Shown here one piece after another: positions 62,001-64,000 of a stretch of DNA of 64,000 nt. The DNA lies in the NCBI GenBank assembly GCA_964368455.1, contig CAYJAZ010000002.1, positions 62,001 through 126,000 of the forward strand, in the 5' to 3' direction. Numbering within the stretch: position 1 is the stretch's first letter; every line of letters starts with the position of its first letter. Source of the stretch: CAYJAZ01 sp964368455. Lineage in GTDB: Bacteria; Desulfobacterota; Desulfovibrionia; Desulfovibrionales; Desulfovibrionaceae. Under the pieces are notes generated by a model, which was not told the origin of the DNA, did not search any database, and saw only the letters and a list, made by a program, of their open reading frames with translations. Both the position numbers and the translations under genes were made by a program.

Positions 62001-62524
62001 TGCTTACTCGCAGGTTTTTCTTCGTCCTTATTGCTAAGCAAGGAATCAAGATCGTCTAGATCGATTTCATCGGTTTTTTCGTCTTTTTCGTCAAGATCAT
62101 CGTCTAAATCAAGGAGAGCACTTAGCTCTGCGTCTAGATCAATTTCGTCTTTTTTATCATGAGAATTAGCAGTATTGCTCATGCTTACTGAGTCGTTTTT
62201 ATCTGTGTCGTTGAGCAGAGCAAAAAGATCGTCATCGTCAATGGCGTCAGTAGACAAAGGTTTTGTTTTTTTATTGTCTTCTTCTTTTTCTTCTTTCTCA
62301 TTTAGGGATGAATTAAATTCTGCACTTTTTTTTGCAATGGCGTCAGCAAAGTCGATTTCTCCGTCTTCATCACTTAATTCATTAAGTAAATCGTTAAGAC
62401 TAAAATCGTCATCATCATCATTTTTTTGCGCAGAATTACTTTGAACTATATCAGTTAATTCAACTATATCATCAAGATTGATAATGTCATCATCTTTTTG
62501 TGAAGTCTGTGCAGTAGAAGCCAT
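59033..62524 (-). CDS. Giant acidic repeat protein of unknown function
   Basis: 1163 residues, very rich in Asp, Glu, Ser and Asn. The N-terminal DDIINLDDIVELTDIVQ is followed to about residue 330 by many degenerate copies of LDDLDALL; then a Glu-rich stretch; then a predicted coiled coil (about 555-870: EMREKTAKDELQLSQQ, EIEKISAQNITMANAS); then more acidic low complexity with KEDAKEDAKEDV and DENHDENHDENHDEND tracts; and a C-terminal LDFDALQEMLSS. No signal peptide or membrane segment. I do not recognise it; a scaffold or cell-organisation protein is a guess. Starts MASTAQTSQK; upstream GGGTAGCT is a weak site. Confidence 0.8.
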   Translation of the reverse strand: MASTAQTSQKDDDIINLDDIVELTDIVQSNSAQKNDDDDDFSLNDLLNELSDEDGEIDFADAIAKKSAEFNSSLNEKEEKEEDNKKTKPLSTDAIDDDDLFALLNDTDKNDSVSMSNTANSHDKKDEIDLDAELSALLDLDDDLDEKDEKTDEIDLDDLDSLLSNKDEEKPASKQASAKISVAPQEQENTIDDLDSLLEDSNITSKPNNSVDASDLEELESLDALDDLDALLDASLAQESALASSQNNDDLDALDDLDALLSSSDASTEIPLTDFPITPAPKKQDNDDFDEFDALFSELSEEEKKAEEEAELAGTKIEKIKSPEEEEEENYLDLLNSLDAATLEQEKALKIQEDSPEDQQEETQTEIQEKTEDTNEEFIEDLSDETTEEFEISNEIDEIVENPNSIENSVEEEAIVEDVIVSDKDSQDIDLDDLLSSLDDKQDEADIFKEENLSTTENNDALVESVENEEILTENENNSQDIKEIQEVDNKKPQTISGKINLSISPVQKTEQKIHKTEQTTIEHKEVYAQNKEDSASRNLEVKEVFEERQRESVDLSHYQAQFDMLFSSFKSLSDEIGEMREKTAKDELQLSQQESQTQAQAINTEFENVIKDDLSDIKKEINELKNEAVKLKELAETISIPQKTLAEPSALLSQNHNEIEAIRKEVLEVKQRIENISSSIFAYEENSKALKIELEKSQEHYSSISQEILKNQEQFQSLTHEAEVNDARYLEIKEEIEKISAQNITMANASVQSVQTEQSQDIAASQELLIEQIAEKLDNKYCEIKDEFNKISETLITHENIRKLQDDFARTEEAIQLKINNFISDCVDKFDLFADQLANPFEAQRIVKVEEVPAPVFDLDSIDMKALDAKIAKAAAQIIREELIALFAEENNEEAKEDAKEDAKEDVYNQDFAQKASTEIEEDLEDEHTIDFNQDFDEDLDENHDENHDENHDENDDFDALSFDLDLVDEENFETENKSDEIFENEHSEILATQEIKEEDFALLDSISENEVSVDCEENLEDSEFFQEENDEKTIVNAQESRKDIDLLDEFDIEIPATSETETQAFDEDESAEDETVEAEPVEIQPEEVEVQEVQVETDADEDFVQQSESNEESSNDSLADLDFDALQEMLSSNEDTNSAADQDVDNLIDLDEFEILTKKDD

Positions 62525-62784
62525 AGCTACCCCAAATTTATATTTTGCCCAAAATTACGGTATGTACACTTAAGCTATCCTAACTTTTTTTTTCTTTAAC
62601 GTCAAATATAAAATACTGTACATTTGTCAATAAATTCTTATTTTATTTATATATTAATTTATAAATTTCAATTTTAAGGCTTAAATCGAAAAATTGACGT
62701 AAGTGCAGTAGCATGATAGCAATAGGAAGCAAAAAAATTGAAATTTTATTCAATTTGACTGAAAAATAAAAGGACGATAAAAAA
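62525..62784. other. Divergent promoter region between the acidic protein and pepA
   Basis: 260 bp of AT-rich sequence that must contain both promoters. I see no gene, repeat or clear terminator. AAAAGGACG, 9 bp before 62785, is the pepA ribosome-binding site. Confidence 0.4.
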
Positions 62785-64000
62785 ATGGAAATTCGTTTTC
62801 AAAACAAAAATTCTTGGCAATGCGACATAGTATTATTTTTCGCTTTCGATGCTGATACTGCTGAAAGTTTAGAAAAATCACATACAGAGCTTTTTGAAAA
62901 AGCTTCTTGGATTTCAATTTCTCCAGCTTGGAGAGATTATAAGGCAAAAGCAAAAGAACTTTTACTTCTTTATGGACACAAAGACAACGAAATTTCAAGA
63001 GCATATGCTGTTGGATTAGGTAAAAGTGAAAAATGCACAATAGAAACAGTGAAAAATGCAGTTGCTACTGCGGTTAAAGCATGTAAAGGCTTAAACCTTG
63101 AGCATATTGCTTTAGATATTGCTTCATTAAAATATATACTTTCAAAGATGACAAAAAATACTCCTTCACTAGATTCTTTAGTAGAAGAAGTATGTGTTGC
63201 AGCTTTATTATCGCTCTATTCTTATGATGAATATAAGAGTTTGGAAGAAGAAGCTTTTAAAGTGAAAAGCTTAAATCTTCTTTGTGATGAAGCACAAATG
63301 CCTGAAAATATTCAGAAAGCAGCTCGTTTGGCTGAAGCAGCAGCTTCTGGTACAGCTCTTTCAAGAGATTTATCAAATATGCCTGCAAATGCTCTTACTC
63401 CAATAGCTTTTGCACAAAAAGCAGAAGAACTTGCAAAGAAATACAATTTTAAATGCACAACTTTTGATAAAGACAAAATTGAAGAACTTGGCATGAATGC
63501 CTTTATGGCAGTTGCTAAGGGTTCAAGACAAGATCCTCGCCTTGTTATTCTTGAATACACACCAAAAAATTGTAAACATTCAGATCCATATGTGATAGTT
63601 GGTAAAGGCCTTACCTTTGATAGCGGCGGTATAAGCTTAAAACCTTCAAGTGGAATGGGCGAAATGAAGACAGATATGTCTGGTGCAGCTGATGTGCTTG
63701 GTTTATTTGAAGCTTTAGGACAAGGACAATTTGTGTGCGAACCAGACAGACCTATTATTGGTATGCTTGGTTGTGCGGAAAATATGCCTGATGGTAATGC
63801 TGTGAAACCTGGTGATATTGTTCGTACATATAAGGGCAAGACAGTTGAAATTTCAAATACAGATGCTGAAGGCAGATTGGTTTTGATAGATGTTTTAGCT
63901 TATGCTCAAGAACAATATAAGCCTGCTGTTTTAATCGATATTGCAACATTAACAGGTGCCTGCGTGGTTGCACTTGGCGATGAAGCCGCTGGTTTATTTG
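62785..64000 (+). CDS. pepA: Leucyl aminopeptidase, 3' end cut by window edge
   Basis: M17 cytosol aminopeptidase. 405 residues are visible of about 480-510. The catalytic domain is recognisable by VGKGLTFDSGGISLKPS, MKTDMSGAADVLGLFEAL, NTDAEGRLVLIDVLAYA and IDIATLTGACVVALGD, which hold the two metal ions and the catalytic Lys and Arg. Start at ATG 62785 after AGGA. Open to the window end with no stop. Confidence 0.96.
   Translation, partial: MEIRFQNKNSWQCDIVLFFAFDADTAESLEKSHTELFEKASWISISPAWRDYKAKAKELLLLYGHKDNEISRAYAVGLGKSEKCTIETVKNAVATAVKACKGLNLEHIALDIASLKYILSKMTKNTPSLDSLVEEVCVAALLSLYSYDEYKSLEEEAFKVKSLNLLCDEAQMPENIQKAARLAEAAASGTALSRDLSNMPANALTPIAFAQKAEELAKKYNFKCTTFDKDKIEELGMNAFMAVAKGSRQDPRLVILEYTPKNCKHSDPYVIVGKGLTFDSGGISLKPSSGMGEMKTDMSGAADVLGLFEALGQGQFVCEPDRPIIGMLGCAENMPDGNAVKPGDIVRTYKGKTVEISNTDAEGRLVLIDVLAYAQEQYKPAVLIDIATLTGACVVALGDEAAGLF

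Noticed and set aside
1..64000. tRNA or rRNA genes, prophage, transposase or integrase genes
   Set aside because: I found no cloverleaf with a GGTTCGA-type arm, no rRNA sequence and no recombinase, transposase or phage structural gene in any reading frame.

Overview
The window is an AT-rich bacterial chromosome segment that best fits the Desulfovibrionaceae (sulfate- or sulfite-reducing Desulfobacterota). The evidence is a dsrC gene with both C-terminal cysteines (42464-42781), a pseudouridine synthase fused to dephospho-CoA kinase (17788-19314), a NifU/NifS pair, a heme/siroheme operon, and TRAP and tripartite tricarboxylate transporters. An outer membrane is implied by an autotransporter, MlaFED and an HldE-type enzyme. 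I cannot name a species. One run of exactly 100 N (43762-43861) shows this is a draft scaffold.

Layout. 1-6224 (minus): DtxR-type regulator, PHP phosphatase, siroheme synthase domain, HemX-like protein, hemA and a carB that runs off the left edge. 6539-14367 (plus): a carbohydrate locus with a FucI-like isomerase, a PFK-family kinase, a GH31 glycosidase and a DctQMP TRAP transporter, closed by a strong terminator. 14435-17284 (minus): an autotransporter. 17788-30193 (minus): mostly housekeeping genes (rluD-coaE, nifS, nifU, fmt, ddl, an HD protein, a class V aminotransferase, TPR proteins, a short DarP/YjgA and an oppD). 30668-34112 (plus): tctC, tctB and tctA, split by a repeat array. 34162-38464 (minus): rlmH, mltG, ruvX, pgpA, an AroK-like kinase and an HD protein. 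38622-40310: glnS. 40350-44577 (minus): ybeY, Nudix, DUF3781, dsrC, a CBS protein and a YchJ-like SEC-C gene. 44939-48909 (plus): cbpA, a CbpM-like modulator and clpB. 49194-50021 (minus): an FlgM-containing protein. 50285-57273 (plus): an unknown protein, an M50 protease, trpS, an hldE C-terminal-domain protein, mlaE-F-D and a DUF2062 protein. 57286-62524 (minus): a pyridoxal-kinase-like gene, a TauE/SafE permease and a giant acidic protein. 62785-64000: the start of pepA.

The most interesting coding region is the 6.5-14.4 kb locus. It reads as a complete route for one glycoside: periplasmic capture and uptake (DctPQM), hydrolysis (GH31), aldose-ketose isomerisation (FucI fold) and ketose phosphorylation (PFK fold). 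Hand alignment suggests unusual active-site residues in the glycosidase and the kinase. An anionic sugar, possibly a sulfonated one that a sulfite reducer could exploit, is a testable hypothesis and is not shown by the sequence.

The intergenic DNA carries two repeat families. R1 (about 180-230 bp, several hairpins, ending in a CCGCCGGAGGC-like box) has copies at 17542-17764, 28424-28604 and 28712-28932. R2 (palindromic, built around GTTTCG..CGAAAC and ACAAGAG..CTCTTGT) has copies near 30.3, 31.7-32.1 (tandem), 44.0 and 44.8 kb. At 43661-44082 R2 alternates with orphan copies of the 3' end of the SEC-C gene. These differ from the gene only at synonymous sites over the conserved zinc motif, and the assembly gap falls inside this array.
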